Source: Oscillospiraceae bacterium
GTDB lineage: Bacteria > Bacillota > Clostridia > Oscillospirales > Oscillospiraceae
DNA length: 64,000 bases
Reading direction: 5' to 3'
Assembly (NCBI GenBank): GCA_017395935.1
Contig: JAFQNL010000019.1
Coordinates: 211,143-275,142, forward strand
The notes under the pieces were generated by a model. The model was given only the letters and a program-made list of their open reading frames with translations, was not told the origin of the DNA and did not search any database. Position numbers and translations under genes: made by a program. Shown here piece by piece: positions 52,217-60,431 of the stretch (within the stretch, counting starts at the first letter, position 1; each line of letters begins with the position of its first letter).

Positions 52217-54766
52217 TTCTATAGATCCACTCAGCTCCAGCAGCAGATATCCACCAGGATAAAACTTTCTGATCGACTCCAAATCATAACGCATTAAAAG
52301 CGACTCGGCGTAGAGCTGAAAATCATGGAACCAGTCCTGTCCAGTCTCATAGATTCTGCTGTCGTTGTCGTCTTCCTGCCAGGTCGTCATGATATCGTCA
52401 CAGAGTCTGGACATGAGAGCGCCCTTCAGCCCAGTCTCATTTCCATTCAGGAAGCAGGAAAAGCAGTAGCGAAGCGCATCAAACTCATACTCCATAAGCA
52501 TTTTATAGGTTTCCTGGTGGGTCTGAAGATATGCCTCCGGGTCTGATGCCTCTGCCGGGCTTTCCATCATGTCTGCCAAAAGCCCCTCGATCATCTGCTC
52601 TGACGAAGCAACAGCACCAGCCAACTGTATTGCCTGATTCAGGTTCTCTTGAGCAAGCTGGCTGATGTAGTCGGTGTAGTTGGCAAAGAGTTCGTCTGAC
52701 AAGTCGTCAGGAAAGCGCGCCTTGATGTCTTTGCTGTAATCATTCCCATCCCGTGGCACCCAGTACTCCTCCAGCTCATAGAACGCCCCATCAGTCAGGT
52801 GGAAAGTCAGAGCCACCGGTCCTACTACGCCGGATGTCGCTTCCAACTGATCGTCGTAATGACGGTACTCGCTGTAATATGCAACAGCATAAACCGTCAC
52901 CTGATTCCCCTCAGTCTCTGTTCCAAGGACGATATGGCTTTCCGCCGGCAGCTCGCCTCTGTCGCTTCCCGAAGCGTGGCGCTCCAGCACCGCCTGAGAA
53001 ATCGCCTGCTCCAAATCTTCAGACTCAAATACAGTTGGAACAGGCAGAAATACCGCCTCGTGGGGCACAGGGGACTCCCTTATATCGCTCTCCATGCTGT
53101 ATCGATATTCAGGCAGGGGAGAGGACTGCTCTGCGTCAAAGATAAGTGCATCCTCCTGCCGGTAGAAGACATATTGATACTTCCCGTCATCTGTTATAAG
53201 CTCAAGCCTTCCACTCGCTTCGCTGAAGTTTCCTACCGCAAGGTAGCTACTGAAGGCAGAGTAGTTAAACTGAAATCTGCCGGAGGGGGAGAGGAGCAGT
53301 TTGGGCTGTGTAATATCTGGGGAGTCCTGACAGATATAGCAAATCACATCGCTTAAACCGCCCGGCAGCACATGTGTCTCCTCCAGCCGGAAGCACCAGC
53401 GAACCGCGTACTCTGTCTGACCCTCGGTTTCATCCCCCTCAGGCCAGTAGTATCCCTGAAGCAGATATAAAGTCCCATCCTGCTGCTCCAAAAGACAGTA
53501 AGCGTTGCTTCCGGAGACAGGGGAGACCAGCAGTTTCCATGCTCTCCTGTTCTCTCTTGCCAGTTCAAGTCCAATCTCGTTTTCGTCACCGGCCGGAGAA
53601 AAGCACATCCTGAGCACCTCACCGTCCAGCTCTATCTCTTCAAATACGCCGGCGGAGAGCCGCTGATCAGAGTCGAGGTCTTCCAGAATGAACAGTCTCT
53701 GGTCTTCCGCAAACGAAAAGACGGGAGCGTTTTCCGGATAATGCTTCAGATATCCAAATGAATAGCGGCCATCCTGATAACATACCTCCGCCACCCGAAA
53801 TGTCCCGCCCCAGACGTCGGTCATCTGCTGCGGATCGGTCAGAAAGGAGACTGCCGCCCAAACGCAGAGCAACACGGCCAGCAGAGTAATCCACACACCG
53901 GGTTTTCGGTAATTCATAACAGCCTGCACCCGTTCCTTTACTCCAATCTCACCAAAGGCCAACGGGCAGGCCATCGTCCGAAAATGCAGACTGCCAACAG
54001 AAAGCAGTGCTGCAGAATAGGCTCTCTTGTCTTCGCAGGTCATCGTTCCCACTACCGCCTCATCACAAGCCAGTTCGATATCCCGGCAAAGCAGCACATA
54101 AGCCAGCCAGAGCAGCGGGTGAAACCAATAGACAGAGAGCAGCGCAAATCCCAGCGGCTTCCATAAGTGGTCACCTCGCTTCAGGTGCGCCCTCTCGTGA
54201 ACGACCACATGAGCTGTATCCTCCTCTGACAAATAGGAGGGCAAGCAGATCCGGGGTCGGATCACGCCCAGAATAAACGGTGTCGGAATATCATCGCACA
54301 AATAGATATTGTCAGTCACCCTGATCGACGCAGTCGTTTTCCTTCTTAAGACAACCCAGCTGACAACGGCATAGAGTATCATCAATCCAAAACCGATCAG
54401 CCAGATATACCCTAATATAGTCATCGTATCGTATCCAGCTCCGGCCCGAACAGTAACTCCTTCAAAGTACCGGTCCCCGAGATAGTCATTGACCGGCCTG
54501 TCAATCAGCCCAATACCGGTATGTACATCAAAGGAAGGGCCGTCCACTACCTTCTCGGGCAGTGTCTGGCCGCTTGGCATCAGACTCAGCACGCTTTTAA
54601 CCGTCACTGGACAGATCAGCCTCAGCCCAACCAGAGCCCAAAGAAGGCACCGGCTCCATTTTGGCGCCCGCCGCAGAAGTGCTCTTAGAACAAGCACAAC
54701 CAGCACCAACCATCCGGCACTGATACTCATGTTCAGCAGCTTCAAAAAGAGCAAGGCCATTTTCAC
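52214..54766 (-). CDS. M56-family BlaR1-like sensor/protease
   Basis: The 850-residue membrane protein has N-terminal helices (about 5-35, 105-125, 200-230 and 295-312) and a cytoplasmic-facing M56 zinc protease with HERAH in VVVHERAHLKRGD. The conserved RDIELACDEAVVG and YSAALLSVG follow. The long outer C-terminal part (about 315-850) has no penicillin-binding motif that I can see, so the signal may not be a beta-lactam. BlaR1-type proteins cleave or inactivate a BlaI repressor. It overlaps the blaI-like gene by 4 nt. Confidence 0.88.
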   Translation of the reverse strand: MKMALLFLKLLNMSISAGWLVLVVLVLRALLRRAPKWSRCLLWALVGLRLICPVTVKSVLSLMPSGQTLPEKVVDGPSFDVHTGIGLIDRPVNDYLGDRYFEGVTVRAGAGYDTMTILGYIWLIGFGLMILYAVVSWVVLRRKTTASIRVTDNIYLCDDIPTPFILGVIRPRICLPSYLSEEDTAHVVVHERAHLKRGDHLWKPLGFALLSVYWFHPLLWLAYVLLCRDIELACDEAVVGTMTCEDKRAYSAALLSVGSLHFRTMACPLAFGEIGVKERVQAVMNYRKPGVWITLLAVLLCVWAAVSFLTDPQQMTDVWGGTFRVAEVCYQDGRYSFGYLKHYPENAPVFSFAEDQRLFILEDLDSDQRLSAGVFEEIELDGEVLRMCFSPAGDENEIGLELARENRRAWKLLVSPVSGSNAYCLLEQQDGTLYLLQGYYWPEGDETEGQTEYAVRWCFRLEETHVLPGGLSDVICYICQDSPDITQPKLLLSPSGRFQFNYSAFSSYLAVGNFSEASGRLELITDDGKYQYVFYRQEDALIFDAEQSSPLPEYRYSMESDIRESPVPHEAVFLPVPTVFESEDLEQAISQAVLERHASGSDRGELPAESHIVLGTETEGNQVTVYAVAYYSEYRHYDDQLEATSGVVGPVALTFHLTDGAFYELEEYWVPRDGNDYSKDIKARFPDDLSDELFANYTDYISQLAQENLNQAIQLAGAVASSEQMIEGLLADMMESPAEASDPEAYLQTHQETYKMLMEYEFDALRYCFSCFLNGNETGLKGALMSRLCDDIMTTWQEDDNDSRIYETGQDWFHDFQLYAESLLMRYDLESIRKFYPGGYLLLELSGSIE

Positions 54767-55125
54767 CCCTCCTCAATGCGGTCGATCATTGCCCGGATCT
54801 CTGCAATCTCCCGGGCAGAAAGTCGCTTTCTGTTAGAAAAGGCGGCAATAAAGGCAGGCAGTGACCCATCAAATGTCTCGTCCACAAACCGTTCGCTTTG
54901 TAAGGCATAAAAATCCTGCCGGGACAGCACAGAACTCACCATCCCGTCCAAGTTTATAAATATTCCCCGGTCACACAGCCGGCGCAGTACAGTATATGTT
55001 GTGCTGCGTTTCCAGTTTAGCTCTCCTTCCGCCAGCTTAACCAGCTCGCCTGAGGAGATCGGCTCATTCTCCCAGATCAGATCAGCAAACCGGGACTCTA
55101 CCTGCCCCATTCTTAAATCAGACAC
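54763..55125 (-). CDS. BlaI/MecI/CopY-family repressor
   Basis: The 120-residue winged-helix regulator has the family pattern WKRSTTYTVLRRLCDRGIFINLDG (in part: STTYTVLRRLCDRG), preceded by LIWENEPISSGELVKLAE, with a C-terminal dimerisation helix region (RLSAREIAEIRAMIDRIEEG in part). The start is GTG 55125, 8 nt after AAGGAGG. It overlaps the BlaR1-like gene (ATGA), the standard sensor-repressor pair. TGTAGAC-type dyads lie over its promoter, so it should repress its own operon. Confidence 0.92.
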   Translation of the reverse strand: MSDLRMGQVESRFADLIWENEPISSGELVKLAEGELNWKRSTTYTVLRRLCDRGIFINLDGMVSSVLSRQDFYALQSERFVDETFDGSLPAFIAAFSNRKRLSAREIAEIRAMIDRIEEG

Positions 55126-55153
55126 AGTCAGCACCTCCTTTTTGTTTACATGT

Positions 55154-55185
55154 TGTAGACACATATAGTCTACACCTTGTAGACT
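55154..55185 (-). promoter_or_regulatory. BlaI-type operator, three TGTAGAC half-sites
   Basis: TGTAGAC (55154-55160), GTCTACA (55168-55174) and TGTAGAC (55179-55185) form two overlapping dyads with 7- and about 4-nt spacers. They cover the -10 and the spacer of the blaI promoter. Confidence 0.7.
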
Positions 55186-55195
55186 TCATTGTCAA
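55167..55195 (-). promoter_or_regulatory. Promoter of the blaI-blaR1-like operon
   Basis: Minus strand TTGACA (55195-55190), 17-nt spacer, TAGACT (55172-55167), inside the operator. Confidence 0.65.
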
Positions 55196-55200
55196 CAGAT

Positions 55201-55231
55201 AAATAAAGGGACCGGATTTCTCCGGTCCCTG
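55201..55231 (-). terminator. Terminator of the first GH2 gene
   Basis: AGGGACCGGA (55207-55216) pairs with TCCGGTCCCT (55221-55230); minus strand then reads TTTATTT. Confidence 0.8.
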
Positions 55232-55238
55232 GTCGTTA

Positions 55239-57479
55239 TCAACGTTTTTTAATCTTATTGAGCTTTCGGTTGAGCTCCAGCAGTTCCTCTTTGGACAACT
55301 TCAGCCCTGCCGTGCCAGCCAGATTAGTCAGCCGCAGGACAGTGAAGCCGTTGAGCATCTGAAGCATATCGCTGGTGATCTCAAACCCCATGGCCTTGGG
55401 TCTCTCCCCCTTCTTTTTGCCGCCCATTAGCTTCTTGGCAATACCAGCCAGCACCAACTTGCCCTGAACGGTTGCAAGGATATCTCCCACCTTGTCGTTG
55501 AGCGAAAATCGCCCGGGAACCTGGGTGATATCAAACCAGTTGAGGATTGCACCCGTTTCCTTAAGCCGGTACGCCTCGTTAAAGGTGTCAACCTTACGGA
55601 TCGTGCTCTTATCCCTGCAAGCTCCTGCCACCGCCTCCAGGATTGTCTGGCCATGATTGGGAACGTCAAAATAAAAGAAATGCTCTGGGGCCGTTTGGCT
55701 GGCCAAAAAGGCTCCATTGACATAGAGCTCCACTTCGGGCTGGTTGGAATAGACAGTCACCCTTGTCGTGTTCTCTACCCGGTCCACATAACGCTTTCCA
55801 CAGATATGGACAAAGGGCTCCTCTGAAAGCCACGCCTTATAGGCATAGAAGGAATCCTTCTTGTATTTCCGGTCGAATGTGACCAGTCCCTTATGGTTCT
55901 GACCATTCTCACCACCCTCGCTTCTGGCATCAGCTCCAAAGTCGAACATATTCCATACATGGGTGGCCCAAAGATACTTTCTGGGGAACAGCTGTTTGAT
56001 CAGCTCTTCATGATAGTAAGCCTGATATTCCTCGGTATAGTCGCCCTGAACAGGATCGGAAGTATGCCAGTTCAGCGCCTCACATCCGTACTCGCTGCAG
56101 CCAATGGGAATACTGGGAAATTTTTCATGGAACTGGTCAAACCAGGGCCCATTCATAGAGGTATCTCCGCCATACCAGCCGAAATAATGATTATAAGACA
56201 CAACGTCCGGAATCTGAATATAAGGATCCTCCATCTTGCACATGGAGACACAAGCAATGGCCGTCAGTCGTTTTGGATCCAGCTTATGGCACAGATCATT
56301 GAGGATCCGATGATTCTCCAGCAGATTTTCATCACTGCCGCTCATCGTGATCTCGTTGGACAGTCCCCAGACCACGATGGAAGGATGATTATAATTCTGA
56401 TAGATCAGCTCCTTCATCTGACTGATTGTGTTCTCACGAGCGGCCGGCATATGCTTGGAAATATAGGGAATCTCAGCCCAGACAACCATTCCCATCCGAT
56501 CGCAGAGATCGTAGAAATACTGATCGTGCTGATAGTGAGCCAGACGGACCGTATTGGCTCCCATCTCGCAAATGAGCTCCAGATCCTCTTTGTGATGCAC
56601 CGGCAGAAGCGCGTTACCAATACCCAGTCGATCCTGATGACGGCTGACACCCCGGAGAGGATATTCCTCGCCGTTGAGAATAAAGCCGCGATCTGGGTCA
56701 ACGGAAAAGCTGCGGCAGCCAAACTGAGAAGCCACCTGATCCAGAACCCGCTCTCCCTCAAGCAGCTCTGCAGTAAGTCTATAGAGCCATGGATCCTTTC
56801 GCCCATGCCAGAGACGCACCTGAGAAATCTCCAGCGAGACCTTTCTCTGCGTTGTCTCCTGCTGGGCGATCAGCTTGCCTTCCATGTCGCAGAGCGTGTA
56901 GCGGATCTTATACTCGGGCTGGGCAGCAGTCAGAAAGACTTCCACATCCACCCTCGCGTCCTCACCAACGATCTCCGGAGTAATCATCAGTCCGGGTCCG
57001 CCGTAACAGTCCAGATCGAAATGTGCCTCGCTCACACAAATCAGGTCTACATCCCGATACAGTCCTCCGTAAAAGGTGAAGTCAGCCATCTGCGGATAGA
57101 CTCGATCATTTTCTCCATTATCTACCGAGATGACCAGCAGAGTATCCTCTTTCAGCTCTTGTGTCAGTTCTACCCGCCAGGTGGAGTAGCCGCCGTCATG
57201 ATGAGCCAGATGCTTTCCATTCAGATAGACATCTGCCGACGCGTTCGCTCCCTTGATCTGCAAATAGTATCGATCAGTCTGAGGAAGCTGACTCTTCGTC
57301 AGTGTTCTGGCATAGTAACAGGTTCCTCTGTAATAGTCCCCACCGCCGTCCTGTCCGTCAATGGCGTTCCAGCTGTGGGGAAGGTCAACTTTCTGCCAGT
57401 TTTCCGGCACAGAACAGGGCAGGGAAGCAGCCTGCTTTGAAAAGGCCCAGCCCCGGTTGATATTCACGATCTTTCGCAC
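55239..57479 (-). CDS. Glycoside hydrolase family 2 enzyme (beta-galactosidase/glucuronidase type)
   Basis: The 746-residue enzyme has GH2 layout: sugar-binding jelly-roll (DLPHSWNAIDGQDGG, VYLNGKHLAHHDGGYS), immunoglobulin-like domain, then the TIM barrel. The acid/base Glu is in WGLSNEIT and the nucleophile Glu in GCSEYGCEAL. The barrel entry ends LRGVSRHQDRLGIG, as in family members. The C-terminus (about 590-746) includes an extra domain ending in a short basic helical tail. No signal peptide, so it acts in the cytoplasm on imported glycosides. Start GTG, 7 nt after AGGAGG. Sugar not determinable. Confidence 0.9.
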   Translation of the reverse strand: MRKIVNINRGWAFSKQAASLPCSVPENWQKVDLPHSWNAIDGQDGGGDYYRGTCYYARTLTKSQLPQTDRYYLQIKGANASADVYLNGKHLAHHDGGYSTWRVELTQELKEDTLLVISVDNGENDRVYPQMADFTFYGGLYRDVDLICVSEAHFDLDCYGGPGLMITPEIVGEDARVDVEVFLTAAQPEYKIRYTLCDMEGKLIAQQETTQRKVSLEISQVRLWHGRKDPWLYRLTAELLEGERVLDQVASQFGCRSFSVDPDRGFILNGEEYPLRGVSRHQDRLGIGNALLPVHHKEDLELICEMGANTVRLAHYQHDQYFYDLCDRMGMVVWAEIPYISKHMPAARENTISQMKELIYQNYNHPSIVVWGLSNEITMSGSDENLLENHRILNDLCHKLDPKRLTAIACVSMCKMEDPYIQIPDVVSYNHYFGWYGGDTSMNGPWFDQFHEKFPSIPIGCSEYGCEALNWHTSDPVQGDYTEEYQAYYHEELIKQLFPRKYLWATHVWNMFDFGADARSEGGENGQNHKGLVTFDRKYKKDSFYAYKAWLSEEPFVHICGKRYVDRVENTTRVTVYSNQPEVELYVNGAFLASQTAPEHFFYFDVPNHGQTILEAVAGACRDKSTIRKVDTFNEAYRLKETGAILNWFDITQVPGRFSLNDKVGDILATVQGKLVLAGIAKKLMGGKKKGERPKAMGFEITSDMLQMLNGFTVLRLTNLAGTAGLKLSKEELLELNRKLNKIKKR

Positions 57480-57755
57480 GGGTATTCCTCCTAACCAATC
57501 TTGCTTCTGTAGTTTATTATAGCTCTTCGGAGATGAAATTTGCTAATAATCTGGAAACAATCTCGTTTTCAATCGCGCTGTCAGACAACCGATCTTCATT
57601 GACAGACCGCTTTCTGAAAGGATATAATTTAAATGGATTTGTTTGCCATTGCCAGCGTCGGCGGTGACGGCAATGACACACCCCCGTCCGAACCTTCGGC
57701 TGTCTGGATTGAGCCGGCAGTTTCGGATGCGCCATCTATAAACAAGGAGTATCCT

Positions 57756-58136
57756 ATGCTGGAAGTAGTAGCAGCACTGATCTGTATGGACGACCGCTTT
57801 CTGGCCTGTCAGCGGCCCGAGTGGAAATCAAGAGGTCTTCAATGGGAATTTCCCGGTGGAAAAGTCGAAAAAGGCGAGAGCGGGGAAGAGGCTCTGATCC
57901 GGGAATGCCAGGAAGAGCTGGCCATCACGCTGAACGTAGAGAAGGCAGTGACCGACGTAGTCTATCGCTATCCGGATCTAACAGTCCATCTTACGCTCTA
58001 CCGGGCTGTTATTACCGCTGGAGAGCCGCAAAGGCTTGAACACAACGAAATCCAGTGGATGACGCTGGAAGAGGCAAAGGGTTATCCCTTCTGTCCAGCA
58101 GATACTATCTTTTTGGAAAGGCTGCAAGCAATATGA
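57756..58136 (+). CDS. mutT: MutT-type Nudix hydrolase
   Basis: The 126-residue Nudix protein probably cleans 8-oxo-dGTP from the nucleotide pool. The Nudix box reads GKVEKGESGEEALIRECQEELAI, with Ala in place of the usual Gly near its end. WEFPGG before it is typical of MutT. ATG 57756 is 6 nt after AAGGAG; a longer frame from 57633 has an unconserved N-terminus. It overlaps the def-like gene (ATGA) and heads a six-gene run. Confidence 0.9.
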   Translation: MLEVVAALICMDDRFLACQRPEWKSRGLQWEFPGGKVEKGESGEEALIRECQEELAITLNVEKAVTDVVYRYPDLTVHLTLYRAVITAGEPQRLEHNEIQWMTLEEAKGYPFCPADTIFLERLQAI

Positions 58137-58543
58137 TCAAACCTGTTATGAAAGACCCTATTTTTCTCGCTCAGCCATCTCAGCCGGCCGGGCCTGAGGA
58201 TCTGCCAACCGCTCAGGATCTTCTGGAGACCCTGATTGCTCACAAAGAGGGCTGTGTTGGCATGGCAGCCAATATGATCGGTGTTTCCAAACGGATCATT
58301 GCCTTTGATGATGCAGGAAAATACACTGTTATGTTTAATCCGGAGATCGTCAAGTGCTCCGGCCGCTACGAGGCAGAGGAAGGCTGCCTCTCTTTGTCTG
58401 GCCAACGAAAAGCGCTTCGCTATCAGACGATTAAAGTCCGCTACCAGAACGAACGATTCCAACTGCGCTACAAGACTTATACCGGCTGGAGCGCTCAGAT
58501 TATTCAGCACGAAATTGACCACTGTAATGGAGTTTTGATCTGA
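58133..58543 (+). CDS. Short peptide deformylase-like protein
   Basis: The 136-residue protein is of the peptide deformylase family, which removes the formyl group from nascent proteins. Motif 2 is EEGCLS (Cys85 as metal ligand) and motif 3 is QHEIDH (126-130). Motif 1 reads GCVGMAANMIG, with Asn47 where catalytic deformylases have Gln. The metal ligands are intact, so activity is possible but altered. It is a second-type short form seen in Clostridia, and a classic def is not in this window. ATG overlaps the mutT stop. Confidence 0.85.
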   Translation: MIKPVMKDPIFLAQPSQPAGPEDLPTAQDLLETLIAHKEGCVGMAANMIGVSKRIIAFDDAGKYTVMFNPEIVKCSGRYEAEEGCLSLSGQRKALRYQTIKVRYQNERFQLRYKTYTGWSAQIIQHEIDHCNGVLI

Positions 58544-58558
58544 AAAGGGGAGAGGATC

Positions 58559-59269
58559 ATGTTTCGAGATAAAGTCATTGTCGTTACCGGCGGTGCCCAC
58601 GGTATCGGCAAGTGCATTTGTCAGGAGTTTACCCGTCAGGGTGCTCAAGTCTGCGTTATTGACCTGCTGGAAAACGACTACTTCGTTGGAGATCTGGCAG
58701 AACGCAAAACACTGGAGCAATTTGCTGACAAAGTGATCAGCGATTATGGCCGGGTAGACTGTCTGGTCAACAACGCCGCTCCTCTGTTCAAGGGTATCGA
58801 TCAGTGTTCGTATGAAGAGTTCGAGTATGCCCAGCGTGTAGGTGTTACCGCCCCCTTTTATCTCTCCAAGCTCTTTGCCGCACATTTTGCCCCGGGAGCC
58901 TCTATTATTAATATTTCTTCCAGCCGTGACCGAATGAGTCAGCCCTTTACTGAGAGCTACTCAGCCGCAAAAGGCGGTATTGCCGCACTTACCCACGCTA
59001 TGGCTGCCAGCTTTTCCGGCAAAGTTCGGGTCAATTCCATCTCACCCGGCTGGATTGATACTGACTTTACCGTTTATTCCGGTCCGGATGCCCTGCAGCA
59101 GCCTGCCGGCAGAGTGGGCCATCCGCTGGATATCGCTCACATGGTCCTGTTCCTTGCCTCGGACAAGGCCGGATTCATTACAGGAGAAAATATCTGCATT
59201 GACGGTGGCATGACCCGCCAGATGATCTATCACGGTGATTTCGGCTGGTCCCTGTCTCCAGAGCACTAA
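58559..59269 (+). CDS. Short-chain dehydrogenase/reductase
   Basis: The 236-residue classical SDR has the cofactor motif TGGAHGIG (10-17), VNNAAP, the catalytic Ser in NISSSRDRMSQ and the Tyr-x3-Lys pair YSAAK, then PGWIDTDF and the C-terminal GENICIDGGM. It probably uses NAD(H), with Asp39 (VIDLL) after the second strand. The substrate is unknown. It is 15 nt after the def-like gene and 10 nt before the permease. Confidence 0.9.
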   Translation: MFRDKVIVVTGGAHGIGKCICQEFTRQGAQVCVIDLLENDYFVGDLAERKTLEQFADKVISDYGRVDCLVNNAAPLFKGIDQCSYEEFEYAQRVGVTAPFYLSKLFAAHFAPGASIINISSSRDRMSQPFTESYSAAKGGIAALTHAMAASFSGKVRVNSISPGWIDTDFTVYSGPDALQQPAGRVGHPLDIAHMVLFLASDKAGFITGENICIDGGMTRQMIYHGDFGWSLSPEH

Positions 59270-59279
59270 GGAGTCGTCC

Positions 59280-60413
59280 ATGGAAACACAGCGGAAAAAG
59301 GCCTTCAGCCTGCTTGAATCTGTCAAACGAGACCCCGTTCTCTTTGCTTCGTTCCTTTTGGCGACTGCCTCTGCTTTTCTTGTCCCTCCATCAGCAGCCT
59401 ATCTGGCATATCTGGATATTCGAGTCCTTTGCCTTCTTCTGTCGCTCATGCTGGTAGTAGCCGGCCTAAAGGAGGCCGGATTATTCCACTGGATGGTAGA
59501 CAAGCTACTTCGACTGGTACATAGTACCAGAGCTCTGTCCGTTGCGCTGACCTGTGTCTGCTTTTTCAGCAGTATGCTGATCACCAACGATGTCGCTCTG
59601 ATTACCTTTGTTCCCCTGAGTATCCTGCTGCTGACCGAAACAGGAAAACATTCTCTTCTCATTCCGGTGATCGTTCTGCAGACCATTGCCGCCAATCTGG
59701 GCAGTATGCTTACCCCGCTGGGCAATCCCCAGAACCTCTATCTCTATTCCGTTTCCGGAATGGCAGTCTCAGACTTTCTCCTGACTATGGCATTTCCGAC
59801 GCTGATCTCTCTGCTTCTTTTGCTGGCCGCCTGCTGCCTGATGAAGAACGAGACGATCCCTGTACCGGAAGAAAAAAGTTCCCCGCTCGGCTTTCAGCGT
59901 ATCCTTCCCTGGATTTTGCTCTTTATCCTGTGTCTGCTCACAGTTGCGCACCTTGTCCATTACCTTCTTGTTCTGGCCATTGTCATTGCTGCCGTTCTAT
60001 TGCTGAACAGACATCTATTGGCCAAAGCCGACTACGGGCTTCTGCTGACCTTTATATTCTTCTTTATCTTCATCGGAAACCTCAAAAACGTACCCGCTGT
60101 CAACAGCTTTTTCTCCCAGCTGGTAAACGGTCGGGAGCTGACTATAGGCATCCTTCTCAGTCAAGTGATCAGCAATGTCCCTGCCGCTATGCTGCTCTCC
60201 GGCTTTACCCAGAGCTACAAATCTCTGCTTGTAGGCGTTAATCTGGGTGGTCTGGGCACACTGATCGCCTCAATGGCCAGTCTGATCTCCTATAAGCTCT
60301 ACGCGGCCACAGAACAGCCCAAAATGGGAACGTATATGGCAATCTTTACCGGTCTGAATCTTCTGTTTCTGGCCATTCTATGGCCGCTGACAGCTTTACT
60401 TATGCCCATCTGA
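59280..60413 (+). CDS. SLC13/ArsB-like anion permease
   Basis: The 377-residue polytopic membrane protein has about ten segments. It has the CitMHS/ArsB-type repeats NLGSMLTPLGNPQNLYLY and SNVPAAMLLSG, and a first-half MLITNDVALITFVPLS. Members move arsenite, citrate, sulfate or dicarboxylates; the substrate cannot be told. ATG 59280 is 6 nt after AAGGAG, which includes the SDR stop. It lies in the mutT-HD run, next to the second GH2 gene. Confidence 0.87.
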   Translation: METQRKKAFSLLESVKRDPVLFASFLLATASAFLVPPSAAYLAYLDIRVLCLLLSLMLVVAGLKEAGLFHWMVDKLLRLVHSTRALSVALTCVCFFSSMLITNDVALITFVPLSILLLTETGKHSLLIPVIVLQTIAANLGSMLTPLGNPQNLYLYSVSGMAVSDFLLTMAFPTLISLLLLLAACCLMKNETIPVPEEKSSPLGFQRILPWILLFILCLLTVAHLVHYLLVLAIVIAAVLLLNRHLLAKADYGLLLTFIFFFIFIGNLKNVPAVNSFFSQLVNGRELTIGILLSQVISNVPAAMLLSGFTQSYKSLLVGVNLGGLGTLIASMASLISYKLYAATEQPKMGTYMAIFTGLNLLFLAILWPLTALLMPI

Positions 60414-60431
60414 TCAAAGGAGGATCCTGTT

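Noticed and set aside
57633-57755. A 41-residue N-terminal extension of the MutT-type protein
   Set aside because: No conservation to the Nudix family, and a well-spaced ribosome binding site supports the start at 57756.
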